From the NCBI GenBank assembly GCA_045652785.1, contig JAZOLF010000093.1, positions 1 through 10,957 of the forward strand: 10,957 bases of DNA, written 5' to 3'. The notes under the pieces are model-generated. The model was not told where the DNA came from and did no database searches. It saw nothing but the letters and a program-made list of their open reading frames with translations. This document shows, piece by piece, positions 1 through 7,240 of this stretch; within the stretch, counting starts at the first letter, position 1; the number at the start of each line of letters is the position of its first letter. A program made the translations under genes and the position numbers. Source of the stretch: Scatosoma sp045652785. Its GTDB lineage: Bacteria > Bacillota > Clostridia > Christensenellales > Borkfalkiaceae.

Positions 1-107
1 GTTTTTCGTCTTAGATGCAAGCATGGCAAGGAGCGGCAAGGGAGCATACCGATAGTATGTGACTGCGCCGCAACGCCGCCATGCGCCGCATATAAGGCGA
101 AAAAAAT
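1..107. repeat. Long bulged palindrome, possible dispersed repeat or structured RNA
   Basis: The segment folds back on itself in five blocks separated by short A-rich bulges. Bases 2-13 pair with 93-104 (12 pairs, one G-U); 15-18 with 88-91; 21-27 (GCATGGC) with 78-84 (GCCATGC); 33-37 (GCGGC) with 67-71 (GCCGC); and 45-49 (CATAC) with 55-59 (GTATG), leaving a small loop at 50-54. No T-run follows on either strand, so it is not a simple intrinsic terminator. I see no convincing coding frame. Its symmetric outer arm and higher GC than the flanking intergenic DNA suggest a mobile repeat of the REP/MITE kind or a structured RNA. The left edge may extend beyond the window. The pairing is seen directly; the repeat nature is inferred. 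Confidence 0.5.
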
Positions 108-138
108 AAAGGGATTTAAGGGAGATCCCTTAAATCCC
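100..138 (-). terminator. Intrinsic terminator of rpmE
   Basis: A perfect inverted repeat lies just past the rpmE stop: 111-122 pairs with 127-138 (GGGATTTAAGGG / CCCTTAAATCCC) around a four-base loop. On the minus strand it is followed by TTTATTTTTT (110 to 101). The T-tract overlaps the outer A-run of the palindrome at 1-107. Confidence 0.9.
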
Positions 139-153
139 GACCAGTCGAAACCA

Positions 154-357
154 TTACATTCCGTATCTCTTCTTGAACTTATCGATACGTCCACCGGTAT
201 CAACTAACTTCTGCTTGCCCGTGAAGAAAGGGTGGCAGTTGCTGCAAATATCTACTTTCATAACGTCGCCATCTTTGGTCGTACCCGTTTTGAACGTAGC
301 GCCGCACGCGCAAGTCACAGTTACTTCGTGATATTTGGGATGAATATCAGCTCTCAT
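154..357 (-). CDS. rpmE: 50S ribosomal protein L31 (zinc-binding type)
   Basis: This is a small structural protein of the large ribosomal subunit, near the central protuberance and subunit interface. The 67-residue product begins MRADIHPKYHEV and carries the zinc-ribbon cysteines of the C+ form of L31: C16, C18, C38 and C41. The ending KFKKRYGM is also typical of the family. An in-frame ATG lies 69 bases further upstream, but I chose 357 because GAGGTG sits just before it and the extra residues have no counterpart in L31. The gene is monocistronic in the window, with its own promoter (398-426) and terminator (100-138). L31 with all four cysteines can act as a zinc store in bacteria that also carry a cysteine-free paralogue; no such paralogue is visible here. 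Confidence 0.97.
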   Translation of the reverse strand: MRADIHPKYHEVTVTCACGATFKTGTTKDGDVMKVDICSNCHPFFTGKQKLVDTGGRIDKFKKRYGM

Positions 358-397
358 TCTTTTCACCTCGCTGTTATTTTCTTTCAAATGCTTTATC

Positions 398-426
398 ATT
401 ATACCCCGATTTTGCCCTGCCGTCAA
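398..426 (-). promoter_or_regulatory. Sigma-A promoter of rpmE
   Basis: On the minus strand TTGACG (421-426) and TATAAT (398-403) are separated by exactly 17 bases, about 40 bases ahead of the rpmE start. Only one base of the -35 hexamer departs from consensus, which fits a strongly expressed ribosomal protein gene. Confidence 0.9.
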
Positions 427-454
427 CTGTTTTTGGGTTATTTACAAAAAATAG

Positions 455-483
455 TTGCAAATTTTCCAAAAATACGCTATACT
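455..483 (+). promoter_or_regulatory. Sigma-A promoter of the dehydrogenase-like gene
   Basis: TTGCAA (455-460) and TATACT (478-483) are 17 bases apart on the plus strand. The predicted start of transcription is near 490, leaving a leader of about 25 bases. It is divergent from the rpmE promoter, with about 28 bases between the two -35 elements. Confidence 0.75.
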
Positions 484-515
484 AATTTTAACGACCGAAA
501 CAAGGCAGAGTGTTT

Positions 516-1514
516 ATGAAGATTTGGCAACTTGCAGCACAAAAGAATATACAAAGGAGTACCGCCCCCGACGTTAAAATCAGCGAAAAAACGGCGAAAG
601 TCAAAGTGACGAAAGCCCTTCTTTCCGAAGCGGACGTTGCGACGTACACGGGCGCATTGAAAGTACAATACCCTTTAATTCCCGGCCGCTACGCCATCGG
701 CGTAGTCACGGATGCAGGTGCGGAATCCTTTATGACGAGCGGTACAAGAGTATATCTTGCAGGCACTTACGAAGACGAACTTGCCCCCAGCGGATTGCAA
801 ATTGCAGGCCAAACCGCAGACGGTTTCTATCGTGACTTCGTTTTGGTGGACGAAAACCAAGCCTACGGCTTGCCCCATTCGGTTTCTGACGAAGCGGCAT
901 TTTTGATTGATCCCGTAGCGCTTGCCGAACGCACGGTAGAAGAAATGGACATCAAGGTCGGCCAACACATTTTGGTTCTTGGCGGCGGTTTGTACGGGAA
1001 CGTACTTTGTCAAATTCTCATCTACCACCGCGCCGTGCCTATCTTGGTGGATAACAACCCCGAACGTTTGGCACGCGCAAAAAAGTGCGGTATCTACTAT
1101 ACCCTGCCCTTTGACGAAACGCTCAAAGACCGTATCGCAAAAGTGACGGGCGGCAAAATGGCGGACGGCGCGATTTATCTTGCGCTCAACAACCGCATTG
1201 AGCCTTCCGCAATCTTCAATTTCTTAGCAAGAGATACTTCCGTAGCATTTTGTTCCTTGACGGAAAAGCCGCTTACGGTCAATTTGGAAAACGCCTTAAA
1301 GAACAACATCACGGTGAAAGGCGTCACCGAATATCGGGAATACATTTCTTCCGCCATCAACATTTTGGCAAACAAAGCGGTCACTTTCACGGAGTTCCCC
1401 TTCAACTACTATCCCGAAGAGTCCCTTCCCGAAAAGTTGCAGGAATACGCGGAAATCCTGTCCGCAAACGGCAACCTGCCCGAAGAGATGGATATTTTTA
1501 AATTCGTATTTTAA
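516..1514 (+). CDS. Zinc-independent medium-chain dehydrogenase/reductase-like protein
   Basis: The 332-residue product has the order of the zinc-type alcohol dehydrogenase (MDR) superfamily: a GroES-like N-terminal half (about 25-125) and a Rossmann nucleotide-binding half (about 150-280). The Rossmann part has a G-x-G-x-x-G loop (GGGLYG, 156-161) and an acidic residue at the end of the next strand (D179 in VDNN), which favours NAD(H). The usual catalytic zinc ligands are missing. The region that normally reads CGTD-x-H has SEADVATYTG (38-47), the GHE motif is replaced by PGRYAIG (56-62), and the four-cysteine structural zinc lobe is absent. It is therefore probably a zinc-free reductase or a non-enzymatic relative; the substrate is unknown. 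I chose ATG 516 over an in-frame GTG at 510 because AAGG at 502-505 suits it better. It is transcribed alone and ends at the terminator at 1521-1551. Confidence 0.75.
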   Translation: MKIWQLAAQKNIQRSTAPDVKISEKTAKVKVTKALLSEADVATYTGALKVQYPLIPGRYAIGVVTDAGAESFMTSGTRVYLAGTYEDELAPSGLQIAGQTADGFYRDFVLVDENQAYGLPHSVSDEAAFLIDPVALAERTVEEMDIKVGQHILVLGGGLYGNVLCQILIYHRAVPILVDNNPERLARAKKCGIYYTLPFDETLKDRIAKVTGGKMADGAIYLALNNRIEPSAIFNFLARDTSVAFCSLTEKPLTVNLENALKNNITVKGVTEYREYISSAINILANKAVTFTEFPFNYYPEESLPEKLQEYAEILSANGNLPEEMDIFKFVF

Positions 1515-1520
1515 CCAAAG

Positions 1521-1551
1521 TGCCGTTCCCGAAAGGCGAATGGCATTTTTT
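1521..1551 (+). terminator. Intrinsic terminator after the dehydrogenase-like gene
   Basis: TGCCGTTC (1521-1528) pairs with GAATGGCA (1538-1545) through one G-U. A short CC/GG extension closes a GAAA loop, and six T follow (1546-1551). It lies seven bases after the stop codon. Confidence 0.8.
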
Positions 1552-1616
1552 CTACCCATTCCCCCGTTCAACGCGTACATGGGTGGGGCATTTTATCGAA
1601 AAAGGAGTAAAACAGT

Positions 1617-2168
1617 ATGAAATACTTGGTAGCATCCGACATTCACGGTTCTTCGTTTTGGTGCAAAAAGTTGTTAGAGTTTGCCGACAAGCAAGGGGTG
1701 GATAAAATCCTTTTGGTGGGCGACCTACTCTATCACGGCCCGCGCAACCCCTTCCCCGAAGGATACGACACCCAAACGGTGTACGAATGGTTAAACGCCC
1801 GCAAGGACAGCCTTGTTTGCGTGCGCGGAAACTGCGACAGCGAAGTGGATCAAATGGTGCTTTCTTTCCCTATGCTGGACGATTATCAAGCGTTGCCTTT
1901 CGGGAATAGAACGCTGTATTTAACGCACGGACACTTGCACGAAACAGACAAGCCGTTTATCCCCTTGAAATCGGATGATTTGCAAATCAACGGGCATTTC
2001 CACGTGCCGACCTTTAAACGCTTGGAAAACGGCGTTTTGTACGCGAATTGCGGCTCTGTGGGCTTACCAAAAGACGGATCCCCGCACAGTTGTATGCTCT
2101 TGAACGAAGATGGAATTGAATGGATTGATCTTTCCACTTTCAGCCCTTTCCACAGACAAAGATTATAA
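1617..2168 (+). CDS. yfcE: YfcE-type metallophosphodiesterase
   Basis: This is a small cytoplasmic metallophosphoesterase expected to cleave phosphodiester bonds using two divalent metals (Mn2+ in characterised YfcE). The 183-residue length matches E. coli YfcE (184). All calcineurin-fold metal motifs are present in order: D8-x-H10 in SDIHG, D36 in VGDLLYHGPRNP, N72 in RGNCDSEVDQM, H104 and H106 in THGH, and H127-x-H129 in NGHFHVP, followed by NCGSVGLPKDG. The stretches HGPRNPFPEGY and GNCDSEVDQM are nearly family signatures. ATG 1617 is preceded by AAAGGAG (1601-1607). No clear promoter is visible in the 65 bases between the preceding terminator and this start, so expression may rely on read-through or on a promoter I cannot recognise. 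The gene converges on ileS and shares a terminator with it. The natural substrate is not known for the family. Confidence 0.93.
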   Translation: MKYLVASDIHGSSFWCKKLLEFADKQGVDKILLVGDLLYHGPRNPFPEGYDTQTVYEWLNARKDSLVCVRGNCDSEVDQMVLSFPMLDDYQALPFGNRTLYLTHGHLHETDKPFIPLKSDDLQINGHFHVPTFKRLENGVLYANCGSVGLPKDGSPHSCMLLNEDGIEWIDLSTFSPFHRQRL

Positions 2169-2185
2169 CTTTTTTATCAAAGATA

Positions 2186-2215
2186 AAAACGACGGTCAAA
2201 AACCGCCGTTTTTTG
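2186..2215. terminator. Bidirectional terminator between yfcE and ileS
   Basis: AAAACGaCGGT (2186-2196) pairs with ACCGcCGTTTT (2202-2212) around a CAAAA loop, with one mismatch. T-runs follow on the plus strand (2209-2214 and beyond) and, read the other way, on the minus strand (complement of 2185-2189). It sits between two convergent genes and can serve both. Confidence 0.85.
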
Positions 2216-2234
2216 TTTTTCTTTATGGGTTTCG

Positions 2235-5200
2235 TTATGCTTTTGCGATTGCAATTTGGATATTCGCATCCCCTTCTTGCACTTCTACCACCGTTGCAGG
2301 GGTTTCCACCGCCGCCACGGACGAAAGGGTTTCGCCGCAAACGTAGTCAATCCATGCCGCAGGATAATCCCCCGTCACCGCAATAAGAATTTTATCGGTG
2401 ATTTCGCATCCGATTTGTTTTCTTGCGTCTTGGATACCGCGGATCATTTCACGCGCCAACCCTTCCGCTTTCAATTCTTCGGTGATGGTCAAATCCAGGG
2501 ATACAACCAGGTCAAAGTCGCTGGCAACGAACAGCCCGTCTTTTGCGATGAAAGTGACCAAAATGATTTCCTTGTCGTACGCCTTGATTTCGCCATCGAC
2601 GTTGCATTCCACAACGTCCCCTTTCATTTCGTACTTACCGCTCTTAACCGCCTTGATAATTTGGCCGATTTCGGTAGGATACTTTTCGCGGATTGCGTTG
2701 AAGTTAGGATCTCGTTTCATCGTCGCAATATCGCTTACGCTGGACAGAATTTCAATGTTCTTGATATTGAGTTCTTCTTTCAAAATGTCTTCGAACTCTT
2801 TGATAACCGTCACTTTCGCAGGGTCGGTAGATGCTACACGAAGAAGGCTCAAAGGCTGACGGTTTTTCACTTTGTTCTTGTTGCGAATATTACGTGCCAA
2901 AGCGATGACGCTTTGTACCGTTTCAATTTTGCCAAGCAACTCTGCATTTTCGTAGATTGCAGGCACTTCTTCCCAGTCTGCAAGATGCACGGAAAGTTCG
3001 CCCGTCAACATCTTATAGATCTTTTCGGAAACGATGGGCGCAACGGGCGCAAGCAACTTGGTCACGTTCACCAAAACGTAGTACAACGTTTCGTAAGCGT
3101 TTTTCTTATCCTGCGTGAATTCCGCGCCCCAGAAACGGCGGCGGCTACGACGGATATACCAGTTGGTCAAGCCGTCCAACAAGGATGCGATCGGCCCAAC
3201 GTATTCGTCCACTTGGTAGTTATCCATGCTGGTACGGATGGTTTTTTCCGTGTCGTAGAGTTTCGCCAAAATCCATTGATCGAGCAGGTTATCACTCTTA
3301 GGCGCAACCGCTTTTTCGGGATGGAATCCGTCGATATTCGCATAGGAAATGAAGAAGTTGCAAGCATTCCAGTACGGCAAAATGAATTGCTGATACGCGT
3401 CTTGGATACCAGAATCATCAAACAGCAAATCCCCGATGAGCATCGCTTTGGTTTGATACAAGTACAAACGGAACGCGTCCGTACCGTACTTTTTCATCAA
3501 TTCCATCGGGTCGGTGTAATTCTTGGAAGACTTGGACAATTTTTTACCGTCCTTCGCCAAAATCGTACCATGCACGATACAGTTTTGGAAAGCAGGTCTG
3601 TCGAAAAGTGCCACCGCCAAAACGTGCAAATAATAGAACCAGCAACGAATTTGGCCCGTGTATTCGACGATAAAGTCGCAAGGGAAGTGGCTTTCGAACC
3701 ATTCCTTGTTTTCGAACGGGTAATGCTTTTGTGCGAAAGGCACGCTGCCGCTTTCGAACCAGCAGTCCAAAACTTCGGGCACACGTTTCATCAAGCCGCC
3801 GCAATGGGGGCATTTAAACGTGATTTCGTCCAAGTACTGTCTGTGCAGGTTGTCGGGACGAACGCCGCTTGCCTGTTCGATTTCGTCAATGCTGCCGAGT
3901 ACCGTTTCATGCGCGCATTCGTCGCACTTCCAGATGGGAATGGGGGTACTCCAATAACGGTTACGGGAAATGTTCCAGTCACGAGCGCCTTCCAACCAGT
4001 TGCCAAAACGTCCGTGTTTCACGGTTTCAGGCACCCAGTTGATCCCTTCGTTAAGTTCAATCAAACGATCCTTGATCTTACCAACGTTGAAGTAGTACGC
4101 GTCCATCGCCTTGTAGATAAGGGGACGCTTACAACGCCAACAATGGGGATAGTTATGCTCAATCGTACCATCCGCAACGGCGATGCCGTTGTCGTACAGG
4201 AAACGAATGATAATCGGGTTCATTTCGATAACCGTCTTTTCTTCTTGAATGGGATAGAAGTCGGCAATTTCTTCGGTGAATTGCCCTTTGCTATCTACGG
4301 GGTTCACCAACGGAATGGAATGCTTTTTACACGTCCAGTAGTCATCTTCCCCGAACGCAGGTGCGGTGTGAACGATACCAACACCTTCTTCTGCGCCGAC
4401 GTAATCAGCGGTCACAACGCGGAAAGCGCCTTCCGCTTTCTTGTCCGCAAAGTAAGGGAATAAGGGTTCATAGGTCGTGCCGACAAGGTCAGCGCCCTTG
4501 CATTCTTTCACGATTTCGGGTTGCTTGCCGAACACTTTTTCGAACTTGGAAAGAGTGTTTTTGCACGCCACCAAAATACGATCGCCAACGTCCACGAACG
4601 CATAATCGAGTTTTTCCCCTACCGCCAAGCAAAGGTTCGACGGCAACGTCCACGGGGTTGTCGTCCAAGCCAGCAAGTAAACGGGCTTTTCGTTTTCCGT
4701 CAAAGCGGTACGGAACTGCGCGATTACCCATCTATCCTGACGGGGACGTGTAGAGTCAGATTCTCTCGTATCCGAAATCGAAAGCGAAGTTTCACAATGG
4801 GTACAATAGGGCGTAACACGGTAATCACGATAGATAAGCCCCTTGTCGTGGCAAGTTTTGAACGCCCACATAACGCTTTCCATAAAGGTCGGGGTCATGG
4901 TCTTGTAAGCGTGGTCGTAATCCACCCAACGCGCCATTTGTTCTACGTATTCCTTCCACGCTTCGTTGTTGGACGAAACGATTTCGAAACACTTATCGTT
5001 AAACGCGCCGATCCCGAGCGTGCGTTCAATTTCGTTTTTATCGTTGATACCAAGCAACGCTTCCGCTTGGTTTTCGATGGGTAAGCCGTGGCAATCCCAG
5101 CCCCAAACGCGGGGAACTTTGTACCCACGCATCGTCCAGTAGCGCGCAAGCATGTCCTTGATAAAGGATACAAGCACGGTGCCGTGGTGGGGTTTACCCG

Positions 5201-5351
5201 TGGGGAACGGGGGGCCGTCATAGAAAACGTTTTCCTTTTCCGTTCTTTGATCTACCGAGCGTTCGAAAATCTTTTCATCTTTCCAAAAGTCGATAATGTC
5301 TTGTTGAAAGTTGCAAAAATCAGGTTTTGCAGACAATTCTTCGTATTTCAT
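2235..5351 (-). CDS. ileS: Isoleucyl-tRNA synthetase, type 2
   Basis: This cytoplasmic class I synthetase charges tRNA-Ile with isoleucine using ATP and edits mischarged valine. The 1038-residue product is complete. The HIGH-equivalent is PHHGT (54-58), WGWDCHGLPIE lies at 83-93, and the KMSKS-equivalent is KLSKS (604-608). The CP1 editing domain shows TTPWTLPSN (231-239) and HTAPAFGEDD (328-337). Cysteine pairs CWRC (404-407), CDEC (476-479) and CPHC (514-517) suggest bound zinc. The length and the PFPTGKPHHGT context match the eukaryote-like IleRS2 form, known for low sensitivity to mupirocin, rather than the shorter IleRS1. I chose the start at 5351 because AAGGAG (5358-5363) lies six bases ahead; an in-frame ATG eleven codons upstream would overlap the promoter. 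Unusually for Bacillota, the leader is only about 32 bases and has no room for a T-box. Confidence 0.97.
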   Translation of the reverse strand: MKYEELSAKPDFCNFQQDIIDFWKDEKIFERSVDQRTEKENVFYDGPPFPTGKPHHGTVLVSFIKDMLARYWTMRGYKVPRVWGWDCHGLPIENQAEALLGINDKNEIERTLGIGAFNDKCFEIVSSNNEAWKEYVEQMARWVDYDHAYKTMTPTFMESVMWAFKTCHDKGLIYRDYRVTPYCTHCETSLSISDTRESDSTRPRQDRWVIAQFRTALTENEKPVYLLAWTTTPWTLPSNLCLAVGEKLDYAFVDVGDRILVACKNTLSKFEKVFGKQPEIVKECKGADLVGTTYEPLFPYFADKKAEGAFRVVTADYVGAEEGVGIVHTAPAFGEDDYWTCKKHSIPLVNPVDSKGQFTEEIADFYPIQEEKTVIEMNPIIIRFLYDNGIAVADGTIEHNYPHCWRCKRPLIYKAMDAYYFNVGKIKDRLIELNEGINWVPETVKHGRFGNWLEGARDWNISRNRYWSTPIPIWKCDECAHETVLGSIDEIEQASGVRPDNLHRQYLDEITFKCPHCGGLMKRVPEVLDCWFESGSVPFAQKHYPFENKEWFESHFPCDFIVEYTGQIRCWFYYLHVLAVALFDRPAFQNCIVHGTILAKDGKKLSKSSKNYTDPMELMKKYGTDAFRLYLYQTKAMLIGDLLFDDSGIQDAYQQFILPYWNACNFFISYANIDGFHPEKAVAPKSDNLLDQWILAKLYDTEKTIRTSMDNYQVDEYVGPIASLLDGLTNWYIRRSRRRFWGAEFTQDKKNAYETLYYVLVNVTKLLAPVAPIVSEKIYKMLTGELSVHLADWEEVPAIYENAELLGKIETVQSVIALARNIRNKNKVKNRQPLSLLRVASTDPAKVTVIKEFEDILKEELNIKNIEILSSVSDIATMKRDPNFNAIREKYPTEIGQIIKAVKSGKYEMKGDVVECNVDGEIKAYDKEIILVTFIAKDGLFVASDFDLVVSLDLTITEELKAEGLAREMIRGIQDARKQIGCEITDKILIAVTGDYPAAWIDYVCGETLSSVAAVETPATVVEVQEGDANIQIAIAKA

Positions 5352-5389
5352 AAATTGCTCCTTAGAATAGCCGTTTATAATCATAAAAG

Positions 5390-5419
5390 ATTATAACACA
5401 CCGTAGCGAAAAAAGTCAA
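5390..5419 (-). promoter_or_regulatory. Sigma-A promoter of ileS
   Basis: On the minus strand TTGACT (5414-5419) and TATAAT (5390-5395) are 18 bases apart. The predicted transcript start is near 5383, only about 32 bases from the ileS start codon, which excludes a T-box leader for this promoter. Confidence 0.85.
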
Positions 5420-5531
5420 GAGCATTTACCGCAACAAACGCACAAATTCCGTGCCAACCGACAAAACAACCGTCCGCGCCCACTACTGTCGCCGCATTTT
5501 TCGACAAAAAATACTTTTTTTCGCATATATC

Positions 5532-5560
5532 TTGATTTTTACAGCAAAGCATAGTATAAT
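5532..5560 (+). promoter_or_regulatory. Sigma-A promoter of the membrane protein-LemA operon
   Basis: TTGATT (5532-5537) and TATAAT (5555-5560) are 17 bases apart on the plus strand. The expected start is near 5567, giving a leader of about 50 bases. It is divergent from ileS; the roughly 110 bases between the two -35 elements show no other clear signal. Confidence 0.8.
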
Positions 5561-5617
5561 AAAGGAGCAACGCGGATCGACAGCGGTCGAACGAGCGTAT
5601 GCAAGGGGGTGGTTCGG

Positions 5618-7228
5618 ATGATTTTCAATCCGTTGGAAGAGTATGAGAGCAAATACAAACAACTTCATCACAAAAACGCCCGCGCCTTTTTAGACGAGTT
5701 AATCGCCAAAGCGCAGGTCAATGCGGATGAAAACCGTAAGACGGTAAAACACTATGCCGACTTCCAAGCCAACCGTAAGAAACTGCAGAGCAAACTCAAC
5801 TGGCTGCAATTTCTTCGGGTGCTGACCATTATCACCATCCTGCTGATCCCGATTGCGATTTGGGTATTGACACCAAAAATCAAAGCCCTGCGGCAAGAAA
5901 TTGCCAGCGCCGACAAACAGATTGCGGATCTGCTGTCGCTATCGTGGAAACAAATGAATCCGCTCAACCGTTTGTTTTCAGACCGCGACGCCCTTACGAT
6001 CATCGAAAAGACGTTGCCCGACATTCAGTTCGCTCCCTGTTTTAGTGTCGAACAAGAACTTGATATGTCCGTCAATTACGATTTTTCCAGTTCTGCGGAC
6101 GACACCGACCATTCGACGTTAGACGTTTTATCGGGTACGTACAACGAAAACCCGTTTCTGTTTGAAACAAGGCTTGTGCATAGGATGGGGATGGAAACCT
6201 ACCACGGCTACAAAACAATCCACTGGACGTCAACGGCCGTTATCAACGGCAAGCATATAACACAGCACCATTCGCAAACGCTGCACGCAACGGTGACAAA
6301 ACCCAAGCCTTTCTACTCAACGCAATTTTTGTTGCACTACTGTTCGCAAGCAGGCCCCGACCTTTCTTTTACGCGGGACGCAACGCACCTTGATCAAAAG
6401 AGCGATAAAGCCCTTGAACGCTACGTCAAGCGCGGGGAAAAGAAACTCAAACGGAAGACAGACAAAGCGATTAAACAAAATCAAGATTTCGTGAGTATGT
6501 CGAACACCGATTTTGAAGTACTCTTCGACGCGACGGATCGCGACCACGAAGTACAATTCCGCACCTTATTCACACCGCTGGCGCAAACGAACGTTGTTGA
6601 CTTAATTCGTTCGCAGTCAGGCTACGGCGATGATTTTGATTTTATCAAACGCAAACGTACAAACCGCATCATCACCAAGCACAGCCAGGGCAGAAACGTG
6701 AATTTGTTGGCGGCGTCCTATCAATCGTATGATTACGACGCGATTTGCCAAAACTTTTTAGACAAGAACGCGCAGTTTTTTAAGGAATTGTATTTTGACT
6801 TTGCGCCGCTGTGGGCAATTCCCGCCTACCAAGAACGGCCCGTGCATTCGCTCAAACCGATTCCCGATCATACACAGCAATATTCCATCAAGGAATGTGA
6901 AACGCTTTCCAACCTAATCAACGAGAAAGAGATCGCCCATCCAAAATCGCAAACCCGCGCGATTGTAAAATCATCGTTTATCGAATCAAAAAACGGCATT
7001 GACGAAATCGGCATTAACGCATATTCTTACGATATAGCAAAGCAAACGGATTTTGTCACAATGCTGGGTGGAGACGGAAGATTGCACACCGTACACGTGC
7101 CGTGGGACGAATATCTCCCCCTGCAAACCAACCACCGCTTTTTTGTAGCCCCGACGGAAAGGGCAAAAGACCGAACCGTCCTGGCAACGCGCAACCATCT
7201 TTCTATTTTTAACCATTCTAATACATAA
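5618..7228 (+). CDS. Large single-pass membrane protein, LemA operon partner (possibly DUF3137-like)
   Basis: I do not recognise this 536-residue protein with certainty. Residues 1-61 are polar, charged and probably coiled coil. One hydrophobic segment (about 62-84, WLQFLRVLTI to AIWVL) should span the membrane, with no signal peptidase site. A short helical stretch (87-106) follows, then a soluble domain of over 400 residues. The part around 298-330 (DFEVLFDATDRDHEVQFRTLFTPLAQ) resembles the F-E-x-x-F ... D ... R-x-L-x-T-P pattern I associate with DUF3137, a family often encoded beside LemA. The match is by eye and tentative. The aromatic-rich FKELYFDFAPLWAIPAYQERP (388-408) looks like a conserved core. 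I chose ATG 5618 over GTG 5609 because AAGGGGGT (5603-5610) lies at the right distance. The stop codon overlaps the ribosome binding site of lemA 12 bases on, so the two are co-transcribed and probably act together at the membrane. Confidence 0.7.
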   Translation: MIFNPLEEYESKYKQLHHKNARAFLDELIAKAQVNADENRKTVKHYADFQANRKKLQSKLNWLQFLRVLTIITILLIPIAIWVLTPKIKALRQEIASADKQIADLLSLSWKQMNPLNRLFSDRDALTIIEKTLPDIQFAPCFSVEQELDMSVNYDFSSSADDTDHSTLDVLSGTYNENPFLFETRLVHRMGMETYHGYKTIHWTSTAVINGKHITQHHSQTLHATVTKPKPFYSTQFLLHYCSQAGPDLSFTRDATHLDQKSDKALERYVKRGEKKLKRKTDKAIKQNQDFVSMSNTDFEVLFDATDRDHEVQFRTLFTPLAQTNVVDLIRSQSGYGDDFDFIKRKRTNRIITKHSQGRNVNLLAASYQSYDYDAICQNFLDKNAQFFKELYFDFAPLWAIPAYQERPVHSLKPIPDHTQQYSIKECETLSNLINEKEIAHPKSQTRAIVKSSFIESKNGIDEIGINAYSYDIAKQTDFVTMLGGDGRLHTVHVPWDEYLPLQTNHRFFVAPTERAKDRTVLATRNHLSIFNHSNT

Positions 7229-7240
7229 GGAGAAACAATT

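Noticed and set aside
358..426. N-terminal extension of L31 from an upstream ATG
   Set aside because: The extension would start inside or just after the promoter and has no L31 counterpart; GAGGTG precedes the internal ATG at 357.
2256..4463. Open frame of 735 codons on the plus strand inside ileS
   Set aside because: It is antisense to a complete, motif-rich ileS. The product has no recognisable domain and the openness follows from the codon bias of ileS.
5352..5608. T-box riboswitch ahead of ileS
   Set aside because: The promoter lies only about 40 bases from the start codon, and I see neither the conserved T-box antiterminator sequence nor a terminator in the leader.
5599..5646. Leader peptide of 15 codons before the large membrane protein (ATG 5599)
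   Set aside because: It has no good ribosome binding site at the right distance, overlaps the true start out of frame, and has no regulatory codon pattern.
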